Shown one piece after another: positions 43,835 to 52,800 of a stretch of 64,000 bases of DNA. Every line of letters begins with the position of its first letter. Position 1 is the stretch's first letter. Under the pieces are notes generated by a model. That model saw only the letters and a list, made by a program, of their open reading frames with translations. It made no database searches and had not been told where the DNA came from. The DNA is from Tenacibaculum sp. M341 (lineage in GTDB: Bacteria > Bacteroidota > Bacteroidia > Flavobacteriales > Flavobacteriaceae): assembly GCF_004337695.1 (NCBI RefSeq), contig NZ_SJXJ01000013.1, positions 62,001 to 126,000 on the forward strand, read 5' to 3'. Made by a program: the position numbers and the translations under genes.

Positions 43835-44843
43835 TTTTAAAAATTATAGTTTACTCGTTTTTGTGCTGTTTTTTATTTCGTGCAATACCAATAACAGTCA
43901 TAATACCAAATTTCAATTTTATCATTGGAAAGCAAATGCTACCTTGTCTAACAAAGAAAAAGAAGCATTAAATACTGTAGATAATACAAAGATTTTTATA
44001 CATTATTTTGATGTAGTTGTCTCTGATGATATAGCGCGTCCTGTTGCCGTTCTTCAAAATATGGATACTGTTTTTCAAAATAAAAAAGTAGTTCCGGTAG
44101 TATTTATTAGAAATTCAGTTTTTAAAAATGATAATGTGTCTGTAGATCAACTAGTAGTAAAAATTAAAAAGCTAGTACAGCAAATTCATCATAAATATTT
44201 AGGAGAAAACACTGATGAAATTCAAATAGATTGTGATTGGTCAGGAAGTACTAAAGAAAAATATTTTCAGTTTTTAGAAGTCTTAGAGCAGCAAGTAAAA
44301 ACAAGTGTTACTATTCGATTGCATCAAATAAAATATAAAGATAAAACAGGTGTGCCGCCAGTTAATTATGGAGTGTTAATGTTATATAATGTTGGTGATT
44401 TAAGTGATTTTAAACAAAATTCTATTTTAAAAAACACTACAGTTAAACAGTATGTAAACAATAGTACGAATTACCCTCTAAGTTTAGATGTTGCACTGCC
44501 AATGTTTTCTCAAGTAGTAGTAAAAAATAATGAAGGTCGTTTAAGATTGATCAATCGTGCGGTTACCAGCGATTTTGATAAAGATACTGTACATTTTGAT
44601 AAAATATCAACAAACCTTTATAAAGTAAAAGAGAAGCTTTTATATAGAGGTCAGTATTTATATAAAGACTTTTTACTGAAAATAGAGAAAAGCGAGCTAG
44701 AGGAAACATTAAAAAGTTACCAAGTTATTACGAAAAGTAAGTTAGAAATTAAAAACATAATTCTATATCATTTAGATGAAGAAGAATTAGGAATACATAA
44801 TTATCAAGAATTAATAAGTAGACTTCAACAAGAAAAGGAATAA
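43827..44843 (+). CDS. Unknown lipoprotein with TIM-barrel-like region
   Basis: Lipobox FFISC (Cys19). After it, FQFYHWKANATLSNKEKEAL, KIFIHYFDVVVSD, VVPVVFIRNSVF, DEIQIDCDWSGSTKEKYFQF and VTIRLHQIKYKDKTGVPPVNYGVLMLYN give the strand-helix rhythm of a TIM barrel with acidic residues at strand ends, resembling DUF3142-type glycoside-hydrolase-like proteins. This assignment is from pattern only. It overlaps the next gene by one base (TAATG), a sign of coupling. Confidence 0.6.
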   Translation: MGSFKNYSLLVFVLFFISCNTNNSHNTKFQFYHWKANATLSNKEKEALNTVDNTKIFIHYFDVVVSDDIARPVAVLQNMDTVFQNKKVVPVVFIRNSVFKNDNVSVDQLVVKIKKLVQQIHHKYLGENTDEIQIDCDWSGSTKEKYFQFLEVLEQQVKTSVTIRLHQIKYKDKTGVPPVNYGVLMLYNVGDLSDFKQNSILKNTTVKQYVNNSTNYPLSLDVALPMFSQVVVKNNEGRLRLINRAVTSDFDKDTVHFDKISTNLYKVKEKLLYRGQYLYKDFLLKIEKSELEETLKSYQVITKSKLEIKNIILYHLDEEELGIHNYQELISRLQQEKE

Positions 44844-47161
44844 TGAAAAAATATATAGTATTTATAAGTGTTTTACTGAGTTTTGTAACTCAAAAGATGT
44901 ATGCAAACGATGAAATTTACTTTTGCGGAGGTTGGTCTTACGATCCTGATTATTATTACTATAATTTATTTAATCAAGAAAATATTTCTCAAAAAGCATT
45001 TTATCCTTTTTTAAGAACTGAAGAAAGTAATTTTTATGGTAATGTTAAGTTACATGAAAGTGAAAATATACGATTATGGTACGACTTTTTTAATGGAGAA
45101 AATTCAATAGAAGTTTTAACAAAAGTAATCTATCAAAAAGATGAAATAGTTGATGTTTTAAAAGGAGATAAAAGAGTAGCGGGAATCAAGTATTTAAAGT
45201 TTGCAAAGTCTGTTGAAGAGGTAGCGGTAAATGATTCTAAAAACTATTGGGACTATGATGAACTAATGAAAGTTAGAAAAACAACAGCTCCTAAACTTAT
45301 TAGTAAAGGCTTAAAGCTATTTTCAGAAGAGAAAAATAAAGAATTGAAACTTCGTTACGGATATCAATTAATTCGTTTATTCCGTTACAGTCATCAATTT
45401 ACGCAAGCATTAGAGTTTTTTAATAATGAAATTCTACCAATGCAGTTAAAAAACGAAATTTTTTACTACATATTAGATCAAGTAGGAGGTTGTTATTACA
45501 AAACAAAACAATATGAAAAAGCTGCATATGTATTTTTAACAGTGTTTGATAAAAGTATCGATAAGAAACAGTCTGCTTTTGTAAGTTATAAGTTTTGTAC
45601 TTTCAAGAAAGCAGAAGGGAAGTCGTTACTAAAGACAAGAGAAGAAAAAGCAAATCAAATATTTATTACGGCTTTGCGTAGTTTTTCTGATACCATGGGC
45701 GATTTAGAAAGAATTTTGGAACTTGGTATTGCTGAAGATAAACAAGAATTATTGGCTATTCGCATTATCAATAATTTTGAACGATCGATTTTAAATATTG
45801 ATTTTGATAAAAATATATTTCAGAAGAGAGAAGGAGTAAATAATAAGCTTGCGCAGTTACAAAAGTTTATAACTAAAAAAACACAAGGAAATAACAATGT
45901 AGAATTCTGGAAGTTGACAGATGCATATGTTTCTTTTTTAAAGGAGAATATCTCAGAAGCAAAAGAAAAATTAAAGAGTATAAATACCAAAAAGTTCCGT
46001 CAACAAAAGGAAGATTTAGCATTGCTATTTGAAGTGTTTTCATGGGATAAAATAACATCAGATAGAGAGATTTGGTTAGCAAACTTATTATCAAAAAGTA
46101 CCAAAGGACTTACTGTAGTTGGACAATGTTATTATACTAAAGATACTCAACAGAGAATAAGTTGTAGTTTAAAAAATATTATAGTAGAACAACTAAGTCA
46201 TTTGTATTTAAAAGAAGGAAAAATAGCGCAATCTTACTTACTACATAATTATCTAAAGAATGTTAAAGAAATATCTTCTCATAAGCTGGTTGATGATATA
46301 GCTCGTTTTGTAAATAAAGAAAATAAAAACTCTTTCGAAAAACTATTATTGAAAGATTTAACAGATAACTTTAGTTTAAAAACAATTAAAGAGATCGTGT
46401 CTAATGCCAAGGGAACAATGTATTTTAGAAGTGGTGACATTGATAATGCATTGCAATATTTAAATCCTTCAGAAAAGAAAGATATAGATCCGAAAGTTTT
46501 TAGTAATAATATCGTAGAGTGCTTTGAGTGTCATTCAAATTATGTAATGGAAGATGAGGTGTATAAAGCAGATGTGTTTTCATTTTTAAATAGTAAAATG
46601 AATAAATACGATCTTTTTTCTAACTTAAAAAAGCTAGAGGAAATGACAAATGATCAAACTATAAAACAATGGAAACGTAAATTGGCGAATTATTTATTAG
46701 GAAATTACTTTTTCAATGTATCCAATACAGGATATTATAGAACTATTGTATATCCTGGACAAAAGTATTGGTATCGTTACTATTTTGGAAGTACCCGACC
46801 AGATATTTCAGAAGTAATTGATGAAAAAAAGACCTATAGTTTTCCTACTGGAGGTTACGCAAATTTATATAACGGATTGGCAGATAAAGCAAAGGAGTAT
46901 TATAAAAAAACAATAGCAATGTCTACAGATAATGAGTTAAATGCACGTTGTTCTTATATGATTGCTAAATGTGAATTAAACGATTATTATAACAATCAAT
47001 CAACAACTTCTAGATGGAGTTGGGATGGGTATGAAGGAGACGAGTATAAAAAGCATAGCACAGAAGGATTTGAAGCCTTAAAAAGAAAGTATAGGAATAC
47101 TAAGTTTTTTCAAAGAATACGAAGTAAGTGTAGTTTTTTTAGATCTTATGATGCGAATTAA
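44843..47161 (+). CDS. Large exported helical-repeat protein, 772 aa
   Basis: Signal peptide (residues 1-21, ending KMYA-ND), then EIYFCGGWSYDPDYYYYNLF, a tyrosine-rich start, and a long alpha-solenoid with scattered TPR-like units (LKLRYGYQLIRLFRYSHQFT, GGCYYKTKQYEKAAYVFLTVF, NGLADKAKEYYKKTIAM). The end is basic and includes a Cys near NAKCSF. I do not recognise a family, but its coupling to the barrel-like lipoprotein suggests they form one complex in the periplasm or at the surface. Confidence 0.65.
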   Translation: MKKYIVFISVLLSFVTQKMYANDEIYFCGGWSYDPDYYYYNLFNQENISQKAFYPFLRTEESNFYGNVKLHESENIRLWYDFFNGENSIEVLTKVIYQKDEIVDVLKGDKRVAGIKYLKFAKSVEEVAVNDSKNYWDYDELMKVRKTTAPKLISKGLKLFSEEKNKELKLRYGYQLIRLFRYSHQFTQALEFFNNEILPMQLKNEIFYYILDQVGGCYYKTKQYEKAAYVFLTVFDKSIDKKQSAFVSYKFCTFKKAEGKSLLKTREEKANQIFITALRSFSDTMGDLERILELGIAEDKQELLAIRIINNFERSILNIDFDKNIFQKREGVNNKLAQLQKFITKKTQGNNNVEFWKLTDAYVSFLKENISEAKEKLKSINTKKFRQQKEDLALLFEVFSWDKITSDREIWLANLLSKSTKGLTVVGQCYYTKDTQQRISCSLKNIIVEQLSHLYLKEGKIAQSYLLHNYLKNVKEISSHKLVDDIARFVNKENKNSFEKLLLKDLTDNFSLKTIKEIVSNAKGTMYFRSGDIDNALQYLNPSEKKDIDPKVFSNNIVECFECHSNYVMEDEVYKADVFSFLNSKMNKYDLFSNLKKLEEMTNDQTIKQWKRKLANYLLGNYFFNVSNTGYYRTIVYPGQKYWYRYYFGSTRPDISEVIDEKKTYSFPTGGYANLYNGLADKAKEYYKKTIAMSTDNELNARCSYMIAKCELNDYYNNQSTTSRWSWDGYEGDEYKKHSTEGFEALKRKYRNTKFFQRIRSKCSFFRSYDAN

Positions 47162-47178
47162 TTCTTGAAATGTAAGAA

Positions 47179-47601
47179 ATGAAGTTTTATCAAAAAGAAA
47201 TAGCATTACCAGTTTTCAGTAGAGGATATCATTTAATTACAGATATTATTACAGAGGCTATTCCTGAGTTGCAAGAAGTAAAAATAGGACAGTTACAAGT
47301 GTTTATTAAGCATACATCAGCAAGTTTAACAATTAATGAAAATGCTGACCCGACGGTTCGTATGGATTTTGAGTCTCATATTAATAAAATGATTCCTGAA
47401 AACATGGCGTATTATAAACATGATTATGAAGGAGCAGATGATATGCCAGCGCATATTAAAAGTTCTATGTTGGGTTGTCAAGTACAAATACCTGTAACCA
47501 ACGGACGTTTAAATTTAGGAACTTGGCAAGGTGTGTATTTAGGTGAACATAGAAATTATGGAGGAAGCAGAAAATTGGTATTGACACTTTTTGGTAATTA
47601 A
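47179..47601 (+). CDS. yjbQ: YjbQ/UPF0047 family protein
   Basis: 140 residues, family-typical length. Marks: HTSASLTINENADPTVRMDFE, the PENMAYYKHDYEGADDMPAHIKSSMLG-like block (YKHDYEGADDMPAHIK) and LGTWQGVYLGEHR. YjbQ proteins have weak thiamine-phosphate synthase activity in vitro and are small trimeric enzymes of uncertain main role. It follows the unknown gene series by 17 bases and may share its transcript, ending at a strong terminator. Confidence 0.9.
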   Translation: MKFYQKEIALPVFSRGYHLITDIITEAIPELQEVKIGQLQVFIKHTSASLTINENADPTVRMDFESHINKMIPENMAYYKHDYEGADDMPAHIKSSMLGCQVQIPVTNGRLNLGTWQGVYLGEHRNYGGSRKLVLTLFGN

Positions 47602-47626
47602 TAAATAAAATATTTTTTGTGATGAG

Positions 47627-47662
47627 AAAAGTCTCTGTATAATTATTTGTACAGAGACTTTT
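47627..47662. terminator. Bidirectional terminator after yjbQ
   Basis: AAAAGTCTCTGTA (47627-47639) pairs perfectly with TACAGAGACTTTT (47650-47662) around a 10-base loop, with T-runs on both readings. It separates yjbQ from the convergent small-peptide gene. Confidence 0.9.
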
Positions 47663-47672
47663 TCAAATGAAT

Positions 47673-47858
47673 TTAATTCCAATTACCATCATCATCGCAT
47701 AAGTTAGCGCAGTCGTCTAAAAGAAAACCATTACCATCTCTTAAAGCGGTTTGTGTACACAGGTTTTCATAGTGTTGACAATTTCTAGTACTACCATTTA
47801 ATCTTTTTAAATCAGTATTACTAATTTTAAATTCTTGGAATCTTTTTAAGGAGTTCAT
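47673..47858 (-). CDS. Bacteriocin/RiPP-like precursor peptide, 61 aa
   Basis: Start taken as the ATG giving MNSLKRFQEFKISNTDLKRLNGS; an upstream TTG is less likely. The first 20 or so residues match the look of Bacteroidota natural-product leader peptides (charged helix, F-x-I/L-S-x-x-x-L-x-x-L, then a GG- or GS-type cleavage site). The remaining 38 residues hold four cysteines (CQHYENLC, CANLC) and an acidic end (CDDDGNWN). It may be secreted after cleavage and form two disulfides. No modification enzyme or peptidase-transporter lies nearby, so maturation would use genes elsewhere. Confidence 0.55.
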   Translation of the reverse strand: MNSLKRFQEFKISNTDLKRLNGSTRNCQHYENLCTQTALRDGNGFLLDDCANLCDDDGNWN

Positions 47859-47928
47859 TTTAATTAAGTTTTTGGTTAATAACACTTTAAATTTAATAAA
47901 AATGATTAAGTAGCTGTTTTTTAAGGTG

Positions 47929-48390
47929 TTAAATAAAAACTAAAAAAATAAAATCAGCAATTAAAAATAGTTGACAAATGTATTTAACAGTATGGTTTCT
48001 GTCTTTAAAAAAATAAAGAGCAATTAATGAAATAATAGGAATGATAAGTCCTGTTAAAAATCTAAGAGAATACGTTTCTTTATAATTCAATTCTGTCAAC
48101 TTGTAATTATTGACTTCATTAAAAAGTTTAGACGTTTTGTAAATAATTTGATCGCTTTTTTTTGCTTTTAAAGCAAATTGCTTCGATACATGAAAGTTTC
48201 TGTTTTCAGTTGAAACTTTGTAAGTATTGTGGCTGTTTCTTGCAGCATTATAATATTGTTGCTTTTGTTGTGAAATACCAACGATTTCTTCATGATACGT
48301 TTTACCGGGAACTAGAAAATCAAAAAGTATAACTAAAGCAATAATAATTAAAAGCTTATCAAATAAATAAAGTAATAATTTTCTGTTCAT
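47929..48390 (-). CDS. Unknown membrane protein, 153 aa
   Basis: Three helices: LLYLFDKLLIIIALVILFDFLV near the N-terminus, and YSLRFLTGLIIPIISLIALYFF plus ICQLFLIADFIFLVF at the end, with a periplasmic loop of about 70 residues between (NSHNTYKVSTENRNFHVSK). No family is recognised. It lies downstream of the endonuclease V homologue beyond a hairpin. Confidence 0.55.
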   Translation of the reverse strand: MNRKLLLYLFDKLLIIIALVILFDFLVPGKTYHEEIVGISQQKQQYYNAARNSHNTYKVSTENRNFHVSKQFALKAKKSDQIIYKTSKLFNEVNNYKLTELNYKETYSLRFLTGLIIPIISLIALYFFKDRNHTVKYICQLFLIADFIFLVFI

Positions 48391-48406
48391 ATTGTAAAAC
48401 TTATTA

Positions 48407-48426
48407 GAGCTTGTAATTACAAGCTC
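48407..48426. terminator. Hairpin after the endonuclease V homologue
   Basis: A perfect 20-base palindrome, GAGCTTGTAATTACAAGCTC, 8 bases beyond the stop of the leftward gene. T-rich sequence follows on the minus strand, so it probably acts as a terminator. Confidence 0.6.
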
Positions 48427-48434
48427 ATTATTAA

Positions 48435-48941
48435 TTAAATATTATCTCTACCAATAGCATCCACTCGTTTTAAAATATTTGGAATTCGATATTCGCCATT
48501 CATATTTTTAATTTTATCAGCGGCTACAGTCAAATCAACCCCTTTGGCAGTTATGTATAAAGGTTTTTTACTTTCGCCTCTTAAAACAGCTTTTTTAAGC
48601 GTTTCAATTTGAGAAAAGTTGTTTTTAGCAACTCCAATAATCGGAATGTTTTCTTCTAATGCTTCATGTAAATATCCACCCAAACCTAATTTACCAATGT
48701 CATCCAGTACAACAAAACCGTCAATGATGATCGCTTCACAATTAGTTAAGTCTATTTGTTTTAACAGACTTAAAATACAAGGTAATTCACGTTTGTAAAA
48801 TTCACCAGAAACATATTCACTAATACCAGAAAGTGTTTCATCAAATATTAGAGACTCTTGTTCATCATTCCAGTTTTCAAATTGTAAAGCAATAGTTCTG
48901 GCTTTGTCTTCAAAATAATAAGTGTCAAATGCTAGTATCAT
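48435..48941 (-). CDS. Endonuclease V homologue (divergent)
   Basis: 168 residues, shorter than typical Nfi (about 220). Conserved parts: AFDTYYF with Asp6, VSGEFYKRELPCIL with Glu52 (family: PGFLAFREGPAIL), IIDGFVVLDDIGKLGLGGYL with Asp74, and IPIIGVAKN. So the D/E/D metal site is retained, but the HPR block after DG is lost (VLDDIGK). Endonuclease V cuts near deoxyinosine in DNA or inosine in RNA. Adjacent to a GIY-YIG gene with 16 bases between, which suggests a joint nucleic-acid role. Confidence 0.6.
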   Translation of the reverse strand: MILAFDTYYFEDKARTIALQFENWNDEQESLIFDETLSGISEYVSGEFYKRELPCILSLLKQIDLTNCEAIIIDGFVVLDDIGKLGLGGYLHEALEENIPIIGVAKNNFSQIETLKKAVLRGESKKPLYITAKGVDLTVAADKIKNMNGEYRIPNILKRVDAIGRDNI

Positions 48942-48957
48942 CTTATTGTTAGTATTT

Positions 48958-49704
48958 TCATATATATGGATTCATTTCTTCGTTTAATATAGTTAAGTCT
49001 TCTATATTTAAATTAAACCATTCACCTCTTACTCTTTTGTTATTGAATAGTTTGTGTAACTTAGTTTCTATGTTTTTATCGCATTCCCAAATTTTTATTG
49101 TGAAAATATTAGGTTCTTCGGATTGTAGTGTTTTTTCTCTAAAAATAGGGTTTTTACTATAACCAATTTTAAAAAGATTGGTATCCTCATTAAGCATTAA
49201 GTACAAATAAGTTTTACCTTCTTTTATTTCTATTTTATTAACTTTTAAAAAATTTTTTAAAAAATCTCGTTTCTCTATTGATTTAATGACTTCTATTTTT
49301 TGCTTTCCAATTAAAAACCCTTTCTGATACTTTGAAGCTTCGTGACTTGTAATAGTAAAATAACCGTTTTGTTCTAATATGGTACGAAAATATTGTGAAT
49401 AAGTATTGTAAATTCCTATTGGGTCATTTTTTTGAAATTCTTTTGATAGGTAAAACGAAAATAGAAGTAGTTCATCATAAAAATAACTTTTTCCAAAATC
49501 AATTTGTATTCCTCTTCCAGTCAGATCGTTTTCGCCATTAATGTAGTCAAAACGAACTGTTTTTAATTCGTCTTCACTAATTATGATATAACATTCTTTA
49601 CAAAGTCCTCTAACTACATTTCCGACTTGAGCATTATCCCAATTTGATATCTTGATGATTTCGTCTCTTTCTATATAATATATGTTTTCTGGGTATTTTG
49701 ACAT
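48958..49704 (-). CDS. GIY-YIG-type (T5orf172/MUG113) nuclease-like protein
   Basis: The last 80 residues match the T5orf172/MUG113 form of the GIY-YIG fold: KTYLYLMLNEDTNLFKIGYSKNP, then FREKTLQSEEPNIF, IETKLHKLFNNKRVRGEWFNL. The Lys-Ile-Gly-Tyr, Arg, Glu and Glu-Trp-Phe positions are kept. The N-terminal 160 residues are unknown, with CKEC near residue 35 and a helical middle. By family knowledge such proteins are found in phages and accessory DNA. It sits 16 bases before the endonuclease V homologue. Confidence 0.7.
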   Translation of the reverse strand: MSKYPENIYYIERDEIIKISNWDNAQVGNVVRGLCKECYIIISEDELKTVRFDYINGENDLTGRGIQIDFGKSYFYDELLLFSFYLSKEFQKNDPIGIYNTYSQYFRTILEQNGYFTITSHEASKYQKGFLIGKQKIEVIKSIEKRDFLKNFLKVNKIEIKEGKTYLYLMLNEDTNLFKIGYSKNPIFREKTLQSEEPNIFTIKIWECDKNIETKLHKLFNNKRVRGEWFNLNIEDLTILNEEMNPYI

Positions 49705-49815
49705 ATTTTGCTTTTTAAAATATAGATCAATACTTTGTATTGTAGTTTATCAATATTTAAAGATTTTTATTACTTATCGGTTATGAAAGTTAGAACAAAA
49801 TATTTTCTAATAAAA

Positions 49816-49851
49816 GAATTACGAGTTAGAAAAAATCCTAATTCGTAATTC
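49816..49851. terminator. Terminator at the end of the AAA-flotillin-PspA cluster
   Basis: GAATTACGAGTTAG pairs with CTAATTCGTAATTC (one G-T wobble) around an 8-base loop. It lies about 27 bases beyond the stop of the leftward AAA+ gene. Its right arm belongs to a 14-base sequence found again near 58.25 kb. Confidence 0.65.
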
Positions 49852-49877
49852 ATAATTTCAAATTTGTAATTAAAAGT

Positions 49878-52800
49878 CTATTTTTCCAGTCCCTTTTGTA
49901 AAGCATTTTTAATGCCTTCTAAGTTTTCAGAAAAAGCCATCATTTGACTTAATATTTGAGCCATTTCATTCTTATCACCAAAACCTTTTAGTTTATTGTT
50001 TTTTACAAAAGTATTTTTAATCATATTCCATCTATCTACTTCTTCATCTGATAAATTATTGATTAACTCTTTGTATTTTAAAAGATTTCCTTCTGCAGCA
50101 GAAGTTAATGTTTGTGATTCACTTTCGTAATGAGATAATAACAAACGATTCAATTCATCATCATTCATTATAGGAACAACTTTGGCAACCAGTTTATTCA
50201 TATCACGATACGAACCTTGTAATTTAAACGAAGGTTCTGTACGATAGTCGTCTTCCATAGCAGCAGACTGAATATATGCCTGATTCACTTTTAAAATAGT
50301 ATCTCTAACCGTAATTACCTTTTCTAAAACAGCTGTATAGTCTTGAATTTCTTGTTTGGTATGATTTCCTTTTAAATTAACATCCGCAGTATTATTTTCT
50401 ACTTTATCAATCAACGTATATACATCTTCAAAATACTTACTGCTTAATTGATGTAAAACAGGATTTGATGTTAATGCATTTTCAATTAAACTCAACTTAA
50501 ATAAATGAGCTGTATCTCCAATAATATCACCTAAATTATAAATATCTGCACGGTTCGCTAGCATATCAGGAATCTGGAAACGATCACCACTTTCAGTATA
50601 TGGGTTTCCAGCCATAATTACACAGAATTTTTTTCCACGTAAATCATATGTTTTAGGTTTTCCGTTGTACACACCTTCAATTTTTCGAGTACCATCTGAA
50701 AGTGAAATGAATTTCTGTAAAAACTCAGGGTTACAGTGTTGTATATCATCTAAATATAGCATCACATTATCGCCCATTTCAAAAGCAAGATTTAATTTTT
50801 TTAATTCTTCTCTTGAAGCTGAATTGTTAGCCGCCATAGGATCTACAGAAGTAACCTCATGACCGATAGCTGGACCGTTAATTTTCATAAATACCAAACC
50901 TAAACGATTAGATAAATATTCCATTAAGGTTGTTTTACCATAACCAGGAGGAGAAATTAACAATAACATTCCCATTCTGTCGGTTCGTTTGTTATCTCCA
51001 ACAGTACCCAATTGTTTAGCTAAGTTATCTCCAATCAAAGGAAAATAAACCTGATCTATTAATTTATTTCTAACAAAAGAAGACAACACACGAGGCTTGA
51101 ATTCTTCTAGTTTTAAATTTTCTTTTAATTGTTCTGTAACTGCTTGTTTAGTTTCTTTATACTGATTAAAGTTAGGAACTTCAATAGTAATAAACTGTTC
51201 TAGTTCATTTATAAACTCATGGTAGTTGAATTCTAAGTTTCCATCTGTGATACTAGAGTGCGTTCCTTTAATATTTTTAATAGTTTCTATTGGGTGTACT
51301 GCTTTTATTTCTGAATTAGATTCGTGTTCAAATAATAGGGTACACACAATTTCATCTTCATAGTTTTTATAAACAGCTTCTTTGGTAGCCAAAAAAGAAG
51401 AAACCCATTGTTTTGTTAAATGAATTTTATCGGTATAATTTGTTACCTTTTCTATGCTAGCTTTAAATTTTCTTAAAGCACTTTGTTTTTTTAAAGCCTT
51501 TACAAATTCTTCCTTTAAACTAAAGGCATCCGTGCTAATTTGAAACGTATTATTTAATTGTAATTCTTCAAAGATATAATTGGCTATTTCAGTAGTTTCA
51601 TTTTCACTGAATAATAAAGATTCAAATCCTTGCACTGATTTTGAGATGTTTTCAGTCACAAAATCAAAGCTGTTACTGTCAGGAAAAACATTTAATACTT
51701 CAGCAGAAGCTTTAATGTTTGTATTAAAACTTTCTTGAACTTCTTTTGTTAAAGAGTTCCAGAAATATTGTGCATAAGCACGAGTAGTAGGAGAGTAGGT
51801 AAGTAAACCTAGTTCGTGATGTTTATGAACCAATGTGTGTAAAATGGTGCTAGCATCTACATCATGTACACCTTTAATATATCCTTCAGAATACAAATTA
51901 CTACTTTCCTTTTGAACCAATGCTAATAATTCCTTTTCAGATTTATTAATCAGGTCTTTTTCGCTGTACGATTTAAAAATTTTATAAGCTAAATAAGATG
52001 ATCGGTAAACGATTTCATTTTCTGAAACTAACTCTTGATTCCAGTATTTTTTAGATTGCAACAAGATGTCATTTTCAATTACTTCATAAAAATCAGTACC
52101 TGTTAAATGATAGTATAGTTGCTCATCTTTAAAAACAATGGTTAAATCTAACACCTGTTTGTTAACACCAAATTTATGTTTACCAAGTTTAATTACATTT
52201 TCACCATCTTCATATAAATCTTGTTTGTCTTTTAGTTTTCTTAAAGCATCTTCTTTGGCAACTTTTAATTGCGTTTCAATGGCTTCCGCTTTACCAGCAT
52301 CATCTAATTCTTTTAATTGACTAATAATGTCTCTAACTTTATTAATCATTAAATCAGCCGCAAAATATCCATTGATATCTTCAATGGTATTAAAAGATTG
52401 TGCTTTTTTAGCAGCTCCTTTTAAAATACGTTCAGATGCTGTTTGTAACGCAACTGCTTTTTTGTTACGTTTTTCAATTAAGTTGTTTTTACGTGTATCA
52501 AAAGCACTGTGAATTTCTTCACGTTTTTCAATAATCTGACCAATAAACTCTTCAAAATCGGCAAATTTCCCCTCTAATTCTTCTAATTGAATAGAGGTTT
52601 TAGTTAAGAATTCATCACACTTTTCTGGTGTGGTTGCCATATCAATGTAGTTGATAATACTTTGATCAATCAACTTTAATTGCGCAATAAAATCAGCTTT
52701 AGCCTCTGTGCTACCTAAACTCTTAATTTTATTTTTTATTCCTGCTTTTTGCTGATTCAGCGTAGCAAAAATCAAAGAAATATTATCGATTATTTTAGTT

